This document shows positions 18,448-26,327 of a DNA stretch of 64,000 nucleotides, piece after piece. The translations under genes and the position numbers were made by a program. The stretch spans positions 1-64,000 of the forward strand of contig NZ_UTHA01000171.1 of NCBI RefSeq assembly GCF_900582195.1, in the 5' to 3' direction. Position 1 is the stretch's first letter, and each line of letters begins with the position of its first letter. The DNA comes from Pseudomonas viridiflava. GTDB taxonomy: Bacteria > Pseudomonadota > Gammaproteobacteria > Pseudomonadales > Pseudomonadaceae. The notes under the pieces are model-generated. The model was not told where the DNA came from. It saw only the letters and a list, made by a program, of their open reading frames with translations, and did not search any database.

Positions 18448-19524
18448 TCAGCCTTTGCCGTGCGCGGCGAGGCGCTGCGAGGCTTCAAGCAGCAAGCGTT
18501 CCGTTGCGCTGAAACCGAGGCAACCGTCGGTAATCGACACCCCGTAGCGCAGGGATTCGCTCAGCGGCTGGCAGCCTTCGAACAGGTGAGACTCAATCAT
18601 CATGCCGATCAGAGAACGGTCACCTTGCAAGCGTTGCTCAAGCACTTCATTGAAGACGCCGGGTTGGCGCAAGGGATCCTTGCCGCTGTTGGCGTGGCTG
18701 CAATCGACCATGATCCGGCTCGGAATCTTCAGGCGAGCCAGGTCGGTGTGGATTCTGGCTACGCTCTCGCGATCATGGTTTGGCCCTTTATGGCCCCCGC
18801 GCAGTACCAGGTGGGTGTCGGGGTTGCCTGGCGTTTGAATGATTGCCGGATGCCCTTGGCTATCGACGCCGAAATGCCGGTGCGGATGGGCTGCCGAACG
18901 CATCGCGTCAACGGCAATGGCGGCGCCGCCGTCGGTGCCGTTCTTGAAGCCTACCGGCATGCTCAAGCCACTGGCCATCTCCCGGTGGATCTGCGATTCA
19001 GTGGTGCGGGCGCCAATGGCCACCCAGCTCAGCAGGTCATCGAAGTACCCGGCAGCCATGGGTTGCAGCAGCTCGGTGGCCACCGGTAAACCGAGGCTGA
19101 TCATTTCCAGCATCAACTCGCGCGACAGAGTGAGGCCGCCGGCCATGTCGTCACTGCCATCCAGGAGCGGGTCGTAGGCCAGACCTTTCCAGCCAACCGT
19201 GGTGCGCGGTTTTTCGACGTAGGCGCGCATCACCAGAAGCATTTCGCCGCTGACTTCTTCAGCCAGTCGAGCGAGTTTGCTGGCGTATTCGAGGGCCGAT
19301 TGTGGGTCGTGGATGGAGCAGGGGCCAACGATAACCAGCAGTCGCGGATCCTGGCCATTGAGAATGGCACGAACCGCCTGGCGGTGGTTGGTCACTTGCA
19401 GGCTTGAGGCATTGCTCAGAGGCAATTGCTGTTTGAGTTGCAACGAGCTGGGAAGACGCAGGGTCAATGCTTCGTTGGCAGAGTTCAGAGTGGACAGTGG
19501 CAGAGCAGAAACGGACGAGTTCAT
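18448..19524 (-). CDS. aroF: 3-deoxy-7-phosphoheptulonate (DAHP) synthase, class I
   Basis: The 358-aa class I (AroFGH type) enzyme condenses phosphoenolpyruvate and erythrose 4-phosphate at the entry to the shikimate pathway. Visible motifs are V-G-P-C-S-I-H-D (metal Cys), K-P-R-T-T-V-G-W-K-G, R-T-T-E-S-Q-I-H-R and V-D-C-S-H-A-N. Length and N-terminal regulatory extension match feedback-controlled isozymes. Which aromatic acid inhibits it cannot be read here, so the symbol is a family label. AGGAAG lies nine bases before the ATG. A leader with two aromatic-rich short ORFs and a strong terminator lies upstream, indicating transcription attenuation. Confidence 0.9.
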   Translation of the reverse strand: MNSSVSALPLSTLNSANEALTLRLPSSLQLKQQLPLSNASSLQVTNHRQAVRAILNGQDPRLLVIVGPCSIHDPQSALEYASKLARLAEEVSGEMLLVMRAYVEKPRTTVGWKGLAYDPLLDGSDDMAGGLTLSRELMLEMISLGLPVATELLQPMAAGYFDDLLSWVAIGARTTESQIHREMASGLSMPVGFKNGTDGGAAIAVDAMRSAAHPHRHFGVDSQGHPAIIQTPGNPDTHLVLRGGHKGPNHDRESVARIHTDLARLKIPSRIMVDCSHANSGKDPLRQPGVFNEVLEQRLQGDRSLIGMMIESHLFEGCQPLSESLRYGVSITDGCLGFSATERLLLEASQRLAAHGKG

Positions 19525-19571
19525 ATTCGGTCTTCCTGGGCTGGCGGCGGGTTCGTCCCGCGCGCTCGGCC

Positions 19572-19724
19572 CTATTGGGGTGTTCGACAGTTGGCCGTAT
19601 TGGCTATGTGTTTGTGCTTGCCACCTGTAGGTGACCGATCGGAGGCGGCAGGCTGTCCCGAGCGGAAGCTGGTAAATCGCCAGGCGCTAAAGCTGTCGTA
19701 ACGGTAATAAGTGGCGTAGTTCAT
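19572..19724 (-). CDS. Aromatic-rich short ORF (second leader) directly before DAHP synthase
   Basis: The ORF is 50 codons with a good ribosome-binding site (GAGGAA about eight bases before ATG). It begins MNYATYYRYDSFSAW, and eight of the first 20 residues are Tyr, Phe or Trp, four of them Tyr. The remainder is ordinary and hydrophilic. It stops 47 bases before the DAHP synthase ATG, followed by a small GCGGG-N5-CCCGC hairpin just ahead of that gene's ribosome-binding site. A role as a sensing leader peptide or translational coupler is inferred from composition and position. Confidence 0.6.
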   Translation of the reverse strand: MNYATYYRYDSFSAWRFTSFRSGQPAASDRSPTGGKHKHIANTANCRTPQ

Positions 19725-19773
19725 TTCGTGTTCCTCAAAGTGTCTGGTGTGTTGCTGAAAAAGTTCGGGGCTG

Positions 19774-19812
19774 AAAAAACAAAACCCCCGGTCGGGAAGC
19801 CGACCGGGGGTT
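19774..19812 (-). terminator. Rho-independent terminator/attenuator inside the DAHP synthase leader
   Basis: A perfect 13-bp stem (AACCCCCGGTCGG pairing with CCGACCGGGGGTT, four-base loop) is followed on the minus strand by TTTTGTTTTTT. It lies between the first and second leader ORFs, 250 bases upstream of the structural gene. This is the position of an attenuator and not of a gene-end terminator, because no gene ends before it on this strand. Confidence 0.85.
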
Positions 19813-19851
19813 GAGAAATCTCTGGTAGGCGACCCGTTGTTATGGGCGCCG

Positions 19852-19892
19852 TTTGGGTATCAGGCGCGCCAGTGGCTAAACCAATACCCAAA
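19852..19892 (-). promoter_or_regulatory. Candidate pause/anti-antiterminator hairpin overlapping aromatic codons
   Basis: A 9-bp perfect inverted repeat (19852-19860 and 19884-19892) pairs the leader codons TTT-GGG-TAT (Phe-Gly-Tyr) with ATACCCAAA, which overlaps the leader stop. A ribosome stalled on the aromatic codons would mask this stem. That is the geometry of the 1:2 hairpin in classical amino-acid attenuators. The alternative antiterminator pairing was not resolved by eye. Confidence 0.55.
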
Positions 19893-19988
19893 ATAAAAGC
19901 TGACCGGAGCGCAAACGTCATTAACCCGGGCAGCCGCAACCGAGCGCAGGGCGCCGGCGGTACGAAGCTGTGAGAGGGCGTTGAACAT
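19860..19988 (-). CDS. Leader peptide with Phe/Tyr/Trp cluster
   Basis: The ORF is 42 codons starting with M-F-N-A-L-S-Q-L and has GGAG eight bases before ATG. Residues 31-40 read FYFGYWFSHW, so seven of ten are aromatic, just before the stop. The stop is followed after 47 bases by the 13-bp terminator stem. This is a textbook arrangement for ribosome-mediated attenuation of an aromatic biosynthetic gene, here DAHP synthase. It is too short for usual gene callers. Confidence 0.78.
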   Translation of the reverse strand: MFNALSQLRTAGALRSVAAARVNDVCAPVSFYFGYWFSHWRA

Positions 19989-20137
19989 GGTGTATCTCCG
20001 ATGAATGGGCCGAGCTTACTAGAGGCCGATACGCCTCAGCAATCAGAAATTGCTATCACGTCATCAACGAATGCCTATTGCCTGATTTGGGCAAGAGTGG
20101 CGAAACTCAGCGTTTCGCTTGATTACCAGGGATCACC

Positions 20138-20899
20138 GTGTCGACACCCACCATTGCCGCCGCCCAAAGCATCTCCCTTGCCAAGGATATTCCCGGAAAC
20201 ATTGTCCGACATAGCCGCTTCATCGAGGCAGCAGCGGGGCAGGGCGTCGACTTGCTGGTTTTTCCCGAGTTGTCGCTGACTGGCTATGAAGGACAGGACG
20301 CAGCGGCTTTGGCGATTGACCCGCAGGATCCAGTACTGCAACCCCTTAGAGATCTGGCCCGAGAGCTTGGGGTGACTGCTGTTGTGGGGATGCCCATCCG
20401 GTTGGAGGGCAGTGTTTCGGCGCTGATTGGCGCTCTGGTTCTGGGCGCTGACGGCTCTCTCGGCGTTTACAGCAAGCAGCATTTGCACTCGGGCGAGGAG
20501 CTTGTTTTTGCCCCCGGTTTCGGTGGTCCGACCCTGAGGATCGGCGGGAAAGTAATCGCGTTGGCGGTGTGCGCGGATTTCACTCATGCCAGTCATGCCG
20601 CAGCGGCCGCAGAGCAGGGCGCTAGCCTGTACGCAGCCGGTGTATTGTTCAGCGAAAAAGGTTACGCAGTCGATACGGCGTTACTGCAGGGCTATGCCCG
20701 GCAACACTCGATGGCTGTGCTGATGGCCAATCACGGCGGGCTGACCGGTGGTTGGCAATCTGCGGGGCGTAGTGGCATCTGGTCTGAAGACGGTTCGCTG
20801 ATCGTTGCAGCTCCCGGGGCGGGCGACCTGTTGGTCGTCGCCCAGCGTAATGACGGTGCGTGGCAGGGACGGGTTGTTCCTGTCACGCAAGCCCGATGA
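20138..20899 (+). CDS. Carbon-nitrogen hydrolase (nitrilase superfamily amidase)
   Basis: The 253-aa cytosolic enzyme has the nitrilase-superfamily triad: Glu in F-P-E-L-S-L-T-G-Y (about residue 44), Lys in Y-S-K-Q-H-L and Cys in A-V-C-A-D-F. The family hydrolyses amides or nitriles of small molecules. The substrate is unknown. The ATG of the following acetyltransferase gene overlaps its stop (ATGA), so the two are translationally coupled. The start is a GTG (M-S-T-P-T-I-A). An ATG-initiated alternative close by was not found. Confidence 0.82.
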   Translation: MSTPTIAAAQSISLAKDIPGNIVRHSRFIEAAAGQGVDLLVFPELSLTGYEGQDAAALAIDPQDPVLQPLRDLARELGVTAVVGMPIRLEGSVSALIGALVLGADGSLGVYSKQHLHSGEELVFAPGFGGPTLRIGGKVIALAVCADFTHASHAAAAAEQGASLYAAGVLFSEKGYAVDTALLQGYARQHSMAVLMANHGGLTGGWQSAGRSGIWSEDGSLIVAAPGAGDLLVVAQRNDGAWQGRVVPVTQAR

Positions 20900-21339
20900 C
20901 ATTTCACTTACGTCTTGCGGCCCCAGAAGACCTGGCATTTGCCCGTGATCTCACCTGTCAGAACATGCTGCGCTATTACATTGATCATGACCTGTTATGG
21001 CAGGACGAAGCGTTTGACGTAGCGTGGCCGGGGCGACAGAACCGGCTGATAGTGCGAGGTAATCTGGTAGTGGGCTTTCTCAGCCTCAGCCGGGATTTGC
21101 GTGCGCTCTATATTCGTGAATTGCAGATTGCTGAAGCGTTTCAGGGGCAGGGCGCCGGTTCCTGGGCGATTGATCAGGTTATCGAGATGGCCCGCCAGGA
21201 AAGATGTCCGGCTGTGCGACTGACCGTATTCGTGAATAATCCGGCGAGAAACTTGTATGAAAGAAAAGGACTACAGGTTCAGGGAGCGGACGAGTGTTTC
21301 CTGCGAATGCAGCTTGATATCAGTACACCTGTGCTCTGA
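20896..21339 (+). CDS. GNAT-family N-acetyltransferase
   Basis: The 147-aa protein has the GNAT fold. Beta-strand segments surround the acetyl-CoA loop Q-G-Q-G-A-G-S near residue 95, and the C-terminal N-N-P-A-R-N-L-Y-E-R-K-G-L is the typical cofactor/substrate motif. The start is fixed by the ATGA overlap with the upstream nitrilase-type gene. A longer frame reading from inside that gene is discounted. The acceptor substrate is not known. A shared pathway with the hydrolase is likely but unproven. Confidence 0.83.
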   Translation: MTFHLRLAAPEDLAFARDLTCQNMLRYYIDHDLLWQDEAFDVAWPGRQNRLIVRGNLVVGFLSLSRDLRALYIRELQIAEAFQGQGAGSWAIDQVIEMARQERCPAVRLTVFVNNPARNLYERKGLQVQGADECFLRMQLDISTPVL

Positions 21340-21466
21340 AACCCGCAGCCGGCAAGCCTTCAATGATGAATTGAAACTTTTTAAATGACGCTTTCCGCTA
21401 GGTCTGCGTGGCACTTTTTGCTAAGGTGTCCGGCATCCCAATATGACCATATCGCGAGGTGTCTGC

Positions 21467-22108
21467 TTGATTAGGGTGCTAGTGGTCGATGACCATGATC
21501 TCGTTCGTACAGGCATTACACGTATGCTGGCCGATATCGATGGCTTGCAAGTGGTTGGCCAGGCCGAATCCGGGGAAGAGTCCCTGATCAAGGCCCGAGA
21601 GTTGAAGCCCGATGTGGTGCTGATGGACGTCAAGATGCCTGGCATCGGCGGCCTCGAAGCCACGCGCAAACTGTTGCGCAGTCATCCGGATATCAAAGTG
21701 GTCGCGGTTACCGTGTGTGAGGAGGATCCTTTCCCGACACGCTTGTTGCAGGCAGGTGCTGCGGGTTATCTGACCAAGGGCGCGGGTTTGCCGGAAATGG
21801 TCCAGGCAATTCGCCTGGTGTTTGCCGGCCAACGCTATATCAGTCCGCAGATTGCCCAGCAATTGGCAATCAAATCCTTTCAGCCGTCCAACGATTCTCC
21901 TTTCGATGCCTTGTCCGAGAGGGAAATCCAGATTGCGTTGATGATTGTCGGCTGTCAGAAAGTGCAGATCATTTCCGACAAGTTGTGCCTGTCGCCGAAA
22001 ACCGTGAACACCTATCGCTACCGTATTTTCGAGAAGCTTTCGATCAGCAGCGACGTCGAGTTGACACTGTTGGCGGTTCGTCACGGCATGGTTGATGCCA
22101 GCCTCTGA
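21467..22108 (+). CDS. gacA: Global response regulator GacA (UvrY family), TTG start
   Basis: The 213-aa NarL/FixJ-type regulator pairs with sensor kinase GacS to switch on small RNAs of the Rsm system and secondary metabolism. The receiver domain has acidic residues in V-V-D-D-H and phospho-acceptor Asp54 in L-M-D-V-K-M-P-G. The LuxR-type helix-turn-helix spans roughly residues 145-205 (L-S-E-R-E-I-Q and L-S-P-K-T-V-N-T-Y). The start is a TTG (M-I-R-V-L-V-V-D-D) with GAGG eight bases ahead. An ATG eight codons upstream would add residues absent from the family. It is followed two bases later by uvrC, the conserved arrangement. GacS is not in the window. Confidence 0.95.
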   Translation: MIRVLVVDDHDLVRTGITRMLADIDGLQVVGQAESGEESLIKARELKPDVVLMDVKMPGIGGLEATRKLLRSHPDIKVVAVTVCEEDPFPTRLLQAGAAGYLTKGAGLPEMVQAIRLVFAGQRYISPQIAQQLAIKSFQPSNDSPFDALSEREIQIALMIVGCQKVQIISDKLCLSPKTVNTYRYRIFEKLSISSDVELTLLAVRHGMVDASL

Positions 22109-22110
22109 CC

Positions 22111-23934
22111 ATGACTGACACATTCGATTCCGGCGCGTTTCTGTCGACAGTCAGCGGGCGCCCGGGCGTCTATCGCATGTTCGACAGCGATGCACGCCTG
22201 TTGTACGTGGGCAAGGCCAAGAACCTGAAAAAGCGTCTGGCCAGCTACTTTCGCAAAACCGGTCTGGCACCCAAGACTGCCGCGTTGGTCGGGCGCATTG
22301 CGCAGGTCGAAACGACCATCACCGCCAACGAAACCGAAGCGTTGCTACTTGAACAAACACTGATCAAGGAGTGGCGGCCGCCGTACAACATTCTGTTGCG
22401 CGACGACAAATCCTATCCCTATGTGTTTCTCTCCGACGGCCAATTCCCACGCCTGAGCATTCATCGCGGGGCGAAAAAAGCCAAGGGCAAGTACTTCGGT
22501 CCTTATCCGAGCGCCGGCGCCATACGCGAAAGCCTGAGTCTGCTGCAAAAGACCTTCTTCGTTCGCCAGTGTGAAGACAGCTACTACAAGAACCGTACCC
22601 GGCCATGTCTGCAGTATCAGATCAAGCGCTGCAAAGCACCTTGCGTCGGGCTGGTCGAGCCTGAGATTTATGCCGAAGACGTGCGTCACTCGGTGATGTT
22701 TCTTGAGGGGCGTAGTCACGCGCTGACCAACGAACTGTCGACGGCGATGGAAGAGGCGGCGATCAACCTGGAGTTCGAGCGAGCTGCCGAGTTGCGCGAT
22801 CAGATCGCGCTGTTGCGCAGGGTCCAGGATCAACAAAGCATGGAGGGCGGCACTGGGGATATCGATGTCATCGCGGCATTCGTCAACCCCGGTGGTGCCT
22901 GCGTGCATTTGATCAGCGTCCGTGGCGGACGCGTGTTGGGCAGCAAGAATTTCTTTCCGCAAGTCGGTATCGAAGAGGACGTGTCGGAAGTCATGGCCGC
23001 TTTTCTCGGCCAATACTTCATCAGCAGCCCTGAGCGGGATTTGCCGAGCGAACTGATCGTCAATGTGGTTCACGAAGATTTTCCGGCGTTGATCGAGGCG
23101 ATCCATGAGTTGCGTGGCCGAGAGCTGGCCATCAGTCATCGAGTGCGTGGTACGCGTGCGCGCTGGCAGCAACTGGCCGTGACCAACGCCGAGCAGGCAT
23201 TGGGCGCACGCCTGGCCAACCGTCAACATACCGCGGCGCGGTTTGAAGCCCTGGCCGAAGTGTTGAACCTGGATGAGCCGCCGCAGCGTCTGGAGTGCTA
23301 CGACATCAGTCATTCCAGCGGTGAGGCGACGGTTGCTTCCTGTGTGGTGTTTGGCCCGGAAGGCGCGATCAAGTCGGACTACCGGCGCTACAACATCGAA
23401 GGGGTCACGGCGGGTGATGACTATGCCGCCATGCATCAAGCGCTGACGCGCCGCTTCAGCAAACTCAAGGAGGGCGAGGGCAAGTTGCCGGACATCTTGC
23501 TGGTCGACGGTGGCAAAGGTCAGCTGTCGATGGCTCGAGATGTTCTCAATGAGCTGGCCGTGCCGGACCTGATCCTGCTCGGTGTCGCCAAGGGCGCCAC
23601 GCGCAAGGCCGGCTTCGAAACGTTGTATCTGAATGATGCCGCGCATGAGTTCACTTTGCGTGGCGATTCGCCGGCGCTGCACCTGATTCAACAGATCCGC
23701 GATGAGGCCCACCGCTTCGCGATTACCGGACACCGCGCACGCCGCGGCAAAACCCGGCGTACGTCAACGCTGGAAGGCGTTGCGGGCGTCGGGCCGACCC
23801 GGCGTCGCGATTTGTTGAAACATTTTGGTGGATTGCAGGAGCTGTCTCGTGCAAGCATCGAAGAGATCGCCAAAGCCCCGGGGATCAGTAAAAAGCTCGC
23901 AGAGTCGATTTATGCGAACCTGCATAGCGAGTAG
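22111..23934 (+). CDS. uvrC: Excinuclease ABC subunit C
   Basis: The 607-aa nucleotide-excision-repair nuclease makes both incisions around a UvrB-bound lesion. The order of domains is N-terminal GIY-YIG nuclease (G-V-Y-R-M-F and L-Y-V-G-K-A-K-N), Cys-rich region near residues 150-180 (C-L-Q-Y-Q-I-K-R-C), UVR domain near 210, RNase-H-like C-terminal nuclease (Y-D-I-S-H, L-L-V-D-G-G-K-G-Q) and terminal helix-hairpin-helix repeats. The ATG follows the gacA stop by two bases, so the genes are co-transcribed. Confidence 0.97.
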   Translation: MTDTFDSGAFLSTVSGRPGVYRMFDSDARLLYVGKAKNLKKRLASYFRKTGLAPKTAALVGRIAQVETTITANETEALLLEQTLIKEWRPPYNILLRDDKSYPYVFLSDGQFPRLSIHRGAKKAKGKYFGPYPSAGAIRESLSLLQKTFFVRQCEDSYYKNRTRPCLQYQIKRCKAPCVGLVEPEIYAEDVRHSVMFLEGRSHALTNELSTAMEEAAINLEFERAAELRDQIALLRRVQDQQSMEGGTGDIDVIAAFVNPGGACVHLISVRGGRVLGSKNFFPQVGIEEDVSEVMAAFLGQYFISSPERDLPSELIVNVVHEDFPALIEAIHELRGRELAISHRVRGTRARWQQLAVTNAEQALGARLANRQHTAARFEALAEVLNLDEPPQRLECYDISHSSGEATVASCVVFGPEGAIKSDYRRYNIEGVTAGDDYAAMHQALTRRFSKLKEGEGKLPDILLVDGGKGQLSMARDVLNELAVPDLILLGVAKGATRKAGFETLYLNDAAHEFTLRGDSPALHLIQQIRDEAHRFAITGHRARRGKTRRTSTLEGVAGVGPTRRRDLLKHFGGLQELSRASIEEIAKAPGISKKLAESIYANLHSE

Positions 23935-23966
23935 AATGCCCCTTCACCTCGTAGCCAGTTGTGCCG

Positions 23967-24527
23967 ATGAATATCCCTAATCTGATTACCGTTCTACGCG
24001 TCCTGCTCATTCCGATCTTCATTTTGCTGTTCTATCTGCCTTATCAGTGGAGTTACATGGCCTCCGCTTCGGTGTTTGCCTTTGCGGCAGCAACGGACTG
24101 GCTGGATGGTTATCTGGCCCGTCGTCTGGAGCAAAGCACTCCGTTCGGGGCATTTCTCGATCCGGTCGCCGACAAACTCATGGTCGCAGTGGCACTGGTG
24201 CTGCTGGTGCAAGAACACGGCAATCTCTGGCTCACTCTGCCGGCTGCTGTCATCATCGGTCGCGAGATTGTGGTGTCGGCCTTACGTGAATGGATGGCCG
24301 AACTCGGTGCCCGTGCCCATGTAGCGGTTTCGAATCTCGGTAAATGGAAAACCGCCGCGCAGATGCTCGCACTGGTGATCCTGCTGGCCAATCCAAAGGA
24401 CTTCAGTTTCTGGGTTATCCTGGGTTACGCCTTGCTGATGGTCTCTGCCGGCCTGACGTTGTGGTCGATGGTCCAATACCTTCGCGCTGCCTGGCCGCAC
24501 CTGAAGACCGATGTCGAAAAGAAATAA
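23967..24527 (+). CDS. pgsA: CDP-diacylglycerol--glycerol-3-phosphate 3-phosphatidyltransferase
   Basis: The 186-aa integral membrane enzyme makes phosphatidylglycerol phosphate. The CDP-alcohol phosphotransferase signature D-x2-D-G-x2-A-R-x8-G-x3-D-x3-D is complete in the stretch beginning D-W-L-D-G-Y and ending L-D-P-V-A-D. Several hydrophobic helices surround it. The start is at M-N-I-P-N-L-I-T-V-L, the usual N-terminus. A GTG two codons upstream is possible, and neither start has a strong ribosome-binding site. It follows uvrC by 32 bases and is followed by three tRNA genes, a conserved Pseudomonas order. Confidence 0.95.
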   Translation: MNIPNLITVLRVLLIPIFILLFYLPYQWSYMASASVFAFAAATDWLDGYLARRLEQSTPFGAFLDPVADKLMVAVALVLLVQEHGNLWLTLPAAVIIGREIVVSALREWMAELGARAHVAVSNLGKWKTAAQMLALVILLANPKDFSFWVILGYALLMVSAGLTLWSMVQYLRAAWPHLKTDVEKK

Positions 24528-24547
24528 AACTTTTTTGAATCAAGGGG

Positions 24548-24575
24548 TTGACGGAGCTTCTTAATTCTATAGAAT
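24548..24575 (+). promoter_or_regulatory. Sigma-70 promoter of the tRNA-Gly/tRNA-Cys unit
   Basis: TTGACG, a 16-base spacer and TAGAAT form a good -35/-10 pair, with the -10 ending 12 bases before the first tRNA base. Confidence 0.7.
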
Positions 24576-24587
24576 GCGCACCACCAA

Positions 24588-24663
<76 letters not shown>

Positions 24664-24707
24664 GTTTTACGTGTTTGTTGTTGTGCTACTGACAGCAGAT
24701 GCTTTGA

Positions 24708-24781
24708 GGCCGAGTAGCAAAATGGTTATGCAGCGGATTGCAAATCCGCCTACGCCGGTTCGATTCCGACCTCGGCCTCCA
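24708..24781 (+). tRNA. tRNA-Cys (anticodon GCA)
   Basis: The gene is 74 nt including CCA. The acceptor stem is GGCCGAG/CTCGGCC, the anticodon loop is TTGCAAA with GCA, and the T-loop is GGTTCGATTCC. It lies 44 bases after tRNA-Gly and is probably co-transcribed. Confidence 0.98.
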
Positions 24782-24789
24782 CTATAAAC

Positions 24790-24825
24790 AAGCTCCGTAG
24801 ATCCATGATTTACGGAGCTTTTTTA
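24790..24825 (+). terminator. Rho-independent terminator after tRNA-Cys
   Basis: The AAGCTCCGTA/TACGGAGCTT stem is followed by TTTTT. It ends the Gly-Cys tRNA transcript, so tRNA-Leu needs its own promoter in 24826-24975. Confidence 0.88.
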
Positions 24826-24975
24826 TTTGCACTGCGCTGCAAGATTTAGTCTTGAAATACGGCCATTGCAAACTTGCTTCACCGGGAAGTGATGTATATA
24901 TTTCCCGCTCTGCTGTTCAAGGTTGCATCCCGTCAGGGTCGCGACTGTGCAGCAGAGAGCAGCAATCGCGCTACC

Positions 24976-25062
24976 GCCCGAATGGCGAAACTGGTAGACG
25001 CATGGGACTTAAAATCCCCCGCTCGTAAGGGCGTGCCGGTTCGATTCCGGCTTCGGGCACCA
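24976..25062 (+). tRNA. tRNA-Leu (anticodon TAA)
   Basis: The gene is 87 nt including CCA and is class II. The acceptor stem is GCCCGAA/TTCGGGC, the anticodon loop is CTTAAAA with TAA, a long variable arm contains CGCTCGTAAGGGCG, and the T-loop is GGTTCGATTCC. tRNA-Leu genes are frequent island insertion sites, but no integrase or duplicated 3' end is seen beside it. Confidence 0.98.
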
Positions 25063-25070
25063 TGAATAGC

Positions 25071-25108
25071 AAAGGCCTGCATGAGTTTTCTCATGCAGGC
25101 CTTTTTTT
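25071..25108 (+). terminator. Rho-independent terminator after tRNA-Leu
   Basis: The AAAGGCCTGCATGA/TCATGCAGGCCTTT stem with a short loop is followed by TTTTT. Confidence 0.9.
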
Positions 25109-25127
25109 GTGCCTTTTTTATGCAGGG

Positions 25128-25412
25128 CTAAACGAAAGTCTGCCCGCTAAAACCCCGAGGCAAGCGCTGAAGTCCGGCCATTGCTGTCAGCCGATCGACC
25201 CATTCTGTGCGCCAGTTGGCTTCGCCATGCGTGGCTTTGGCCCGCCGGGCCATCCTGCGGGCTGCGTTGCGCTGGTCTTTTCGTGCCTGTTTGTAGGCAT
25301 CGGTATTGCGGCAGCTGCGGCATTTCACACGATTGAGTTCTCTGCTTGCCGACAGTTGTTTGCCTTTATGACCACAGGCCAGATGCCCGTCAACGTTGAA
25401 ATGGATAACCAT
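25128..25412 (-). CDS. Small hypothetical protein with paired Cys/His motif
   Basis: The 94-aa protein starts at M-V-I-H-F-N-V-D-G, with GGGAGA eight bases upstream. The N-terminal part contains C-G-H-K-G-K-Q and, about 17 residues later, C-R-S-C-R-N, a possible zinc-ribbon site. A strongly basic stretch follows (A-R-K-D-Q-R-N-A-A-R-R-M-A-R-R). The composition suggests a small nucleic-acid-binding protein. No named family is recognised. It is the first of three small minus-strand genes after the tRNAs. Confidence 0.65.
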   Translation of the reverse strand: MVIHFNVDGHLACGHKGKQLSASRELNRVKCRSCRNTDAYKQARKDQRNAARRMARRAKATHGEANWRTEWVDRLTAMAGLQRLPRGFSGQTFV

Positions 25413-25676
25413 GAACTGTCTCCCTCGCGACGTGTATTACGTTTGACAACTCACGCCCTGTGCCGTTCGGCAGTGGGGCGCAGGCAAAAAAACACCCGCA
25501 TGCGGGCGGGTGAGAGAGTTTTCTGCAAAGGAGTGATTTCACTGTAGACGCGCAGATGTGATCGCTATGTGAAAAACGCAAACGCAGGAAGAATAAACAT
25601 CTTGGACAGGCAAATGCGCGGTGACCCGTGCGTCACCGCTTGTGAGCAGATTCCTTGGACCTTGGCGAGGTTGCTG

Positions 25677-25907
25677 TCATCTGAACCGAGGCAGTGGCCG
25701 ATCCACAGGCTTGAGTGCCGACAGCGTATTGCGAATCAGCGGAGCATCCTTCTCTATATCGTTCAGCCGGTCACGGATGCGCAGGGCGGTCGGGTGTCCG
25801 CCTTGGTGGTCGACCCAGTCGGCGATTTCTTTGCAGGCGGCGGCGAGGCGCGCTTGTCGAGCGTCGAGCAAGGTGAGGAGGGTGGTGATGGACTCTTTTT
25901 CGGACAT
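25677..25907 (-). CDS. Small hypothetical protein, helical
   Basis: The 76-aa acidic/basic helical protein begins M-S-E-K-E-S-I-T-T-L-L and has an excellent ribosome-binding site (GGAGGTG six bases before ATG). It has no membrane segment, signal or Cys. It ends with the basic tail R-P-L-P-R-F-R. The function is unknown. The 264 bases between it and the Cys-motif gene downstream hold no other supported gene. Confidence 0.65.
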   Translation of the reverse strand: MSEKESITTLLTLLDARQARLAAACKEIADWVDHQGGHPTALRIRDRLNDIEKDAPLIRNTLSALKPVDRPLPRFR

Positions 25908-26025
25908 GGAACACCTCCGTTCTATGAAGCCTGAGCTGCAGCAAATAGCCCGCGTGTTGCGAGCCTTCTGCTGTGGGGTGCTGCTCCTTCAGCTGGTTTC
26001 AGTATAGACCCGCTTATGATCGGCA

Positions 26026-26256
26026 TCAGACTGAAGACTGACGGGCCTGTGATTGGGAACTGGCTGCGTTGAGGCGCCTGCATTCACGTCGTGCGTCCTC
26101 TTGCGCGTCGTAGCCATCACCAATGAAACCGGCGGTACGCGTATCGCAGATGCGAAACCAGCTATGCGCTTCGGCTGGATCATGCTGACTGTCTCCGGCG
26201 CGTCGACCGTGAATAATGATCTTGTTGCAATGCTTCACGACGAAAATGTCTTCCAT
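26026..26256 (-). CDS. Small hypothetical protein
   Basis: The 76-aa protein starts at M-E-D-I-F-V-V-K-H (GGTGA six bases upstream). A longer frame starting 17 codons upstream is less likely. It contains S-W-F-R-I-C-D-T-R-T-A-G and a charged C-terminal helix D-A-Q-E-D-A-R-R-E-C-R-R-L-N. No family is recognised. It lies downstream of the ABC-F remnant on the same strand. Confidence 0.55.
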   Translation of the reverse strand: MEDIFVVKHCNKIIIHGRRAGDSQHDPAEAHSWFRICDTRTAGFIGDGYDAQEDARRECRRLNAASSQSQARQSSV

Positions 26257-26327
26257 GGCGTCACCGCAGCTGATTCGTGTCAGATCAACTATAGAAGCCC
26301 CCGGCAATCGTGCAAAAAATAGGCAGC

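Noticed and set aside
19721..19939. 72-codon frame through the DAHP synthase leader
   Set aside because: It runs straight through the terminator stem, has no good ribosome-binding site, and conflicts with the aromatic leader ORF in another frame.
22345..23733. 462-codon open frame antisense to uvrC
   Set aside because: No ribosome-binding site or recognisable protein. Typical antisense frame of a high-GC gene.
24976..25062. tRNA-Leu as attachment site of an integrated island
   Set aside because: No integrase nearby and no duplicate of the tRNA 3' end seen downstream. The following small genes look resident.
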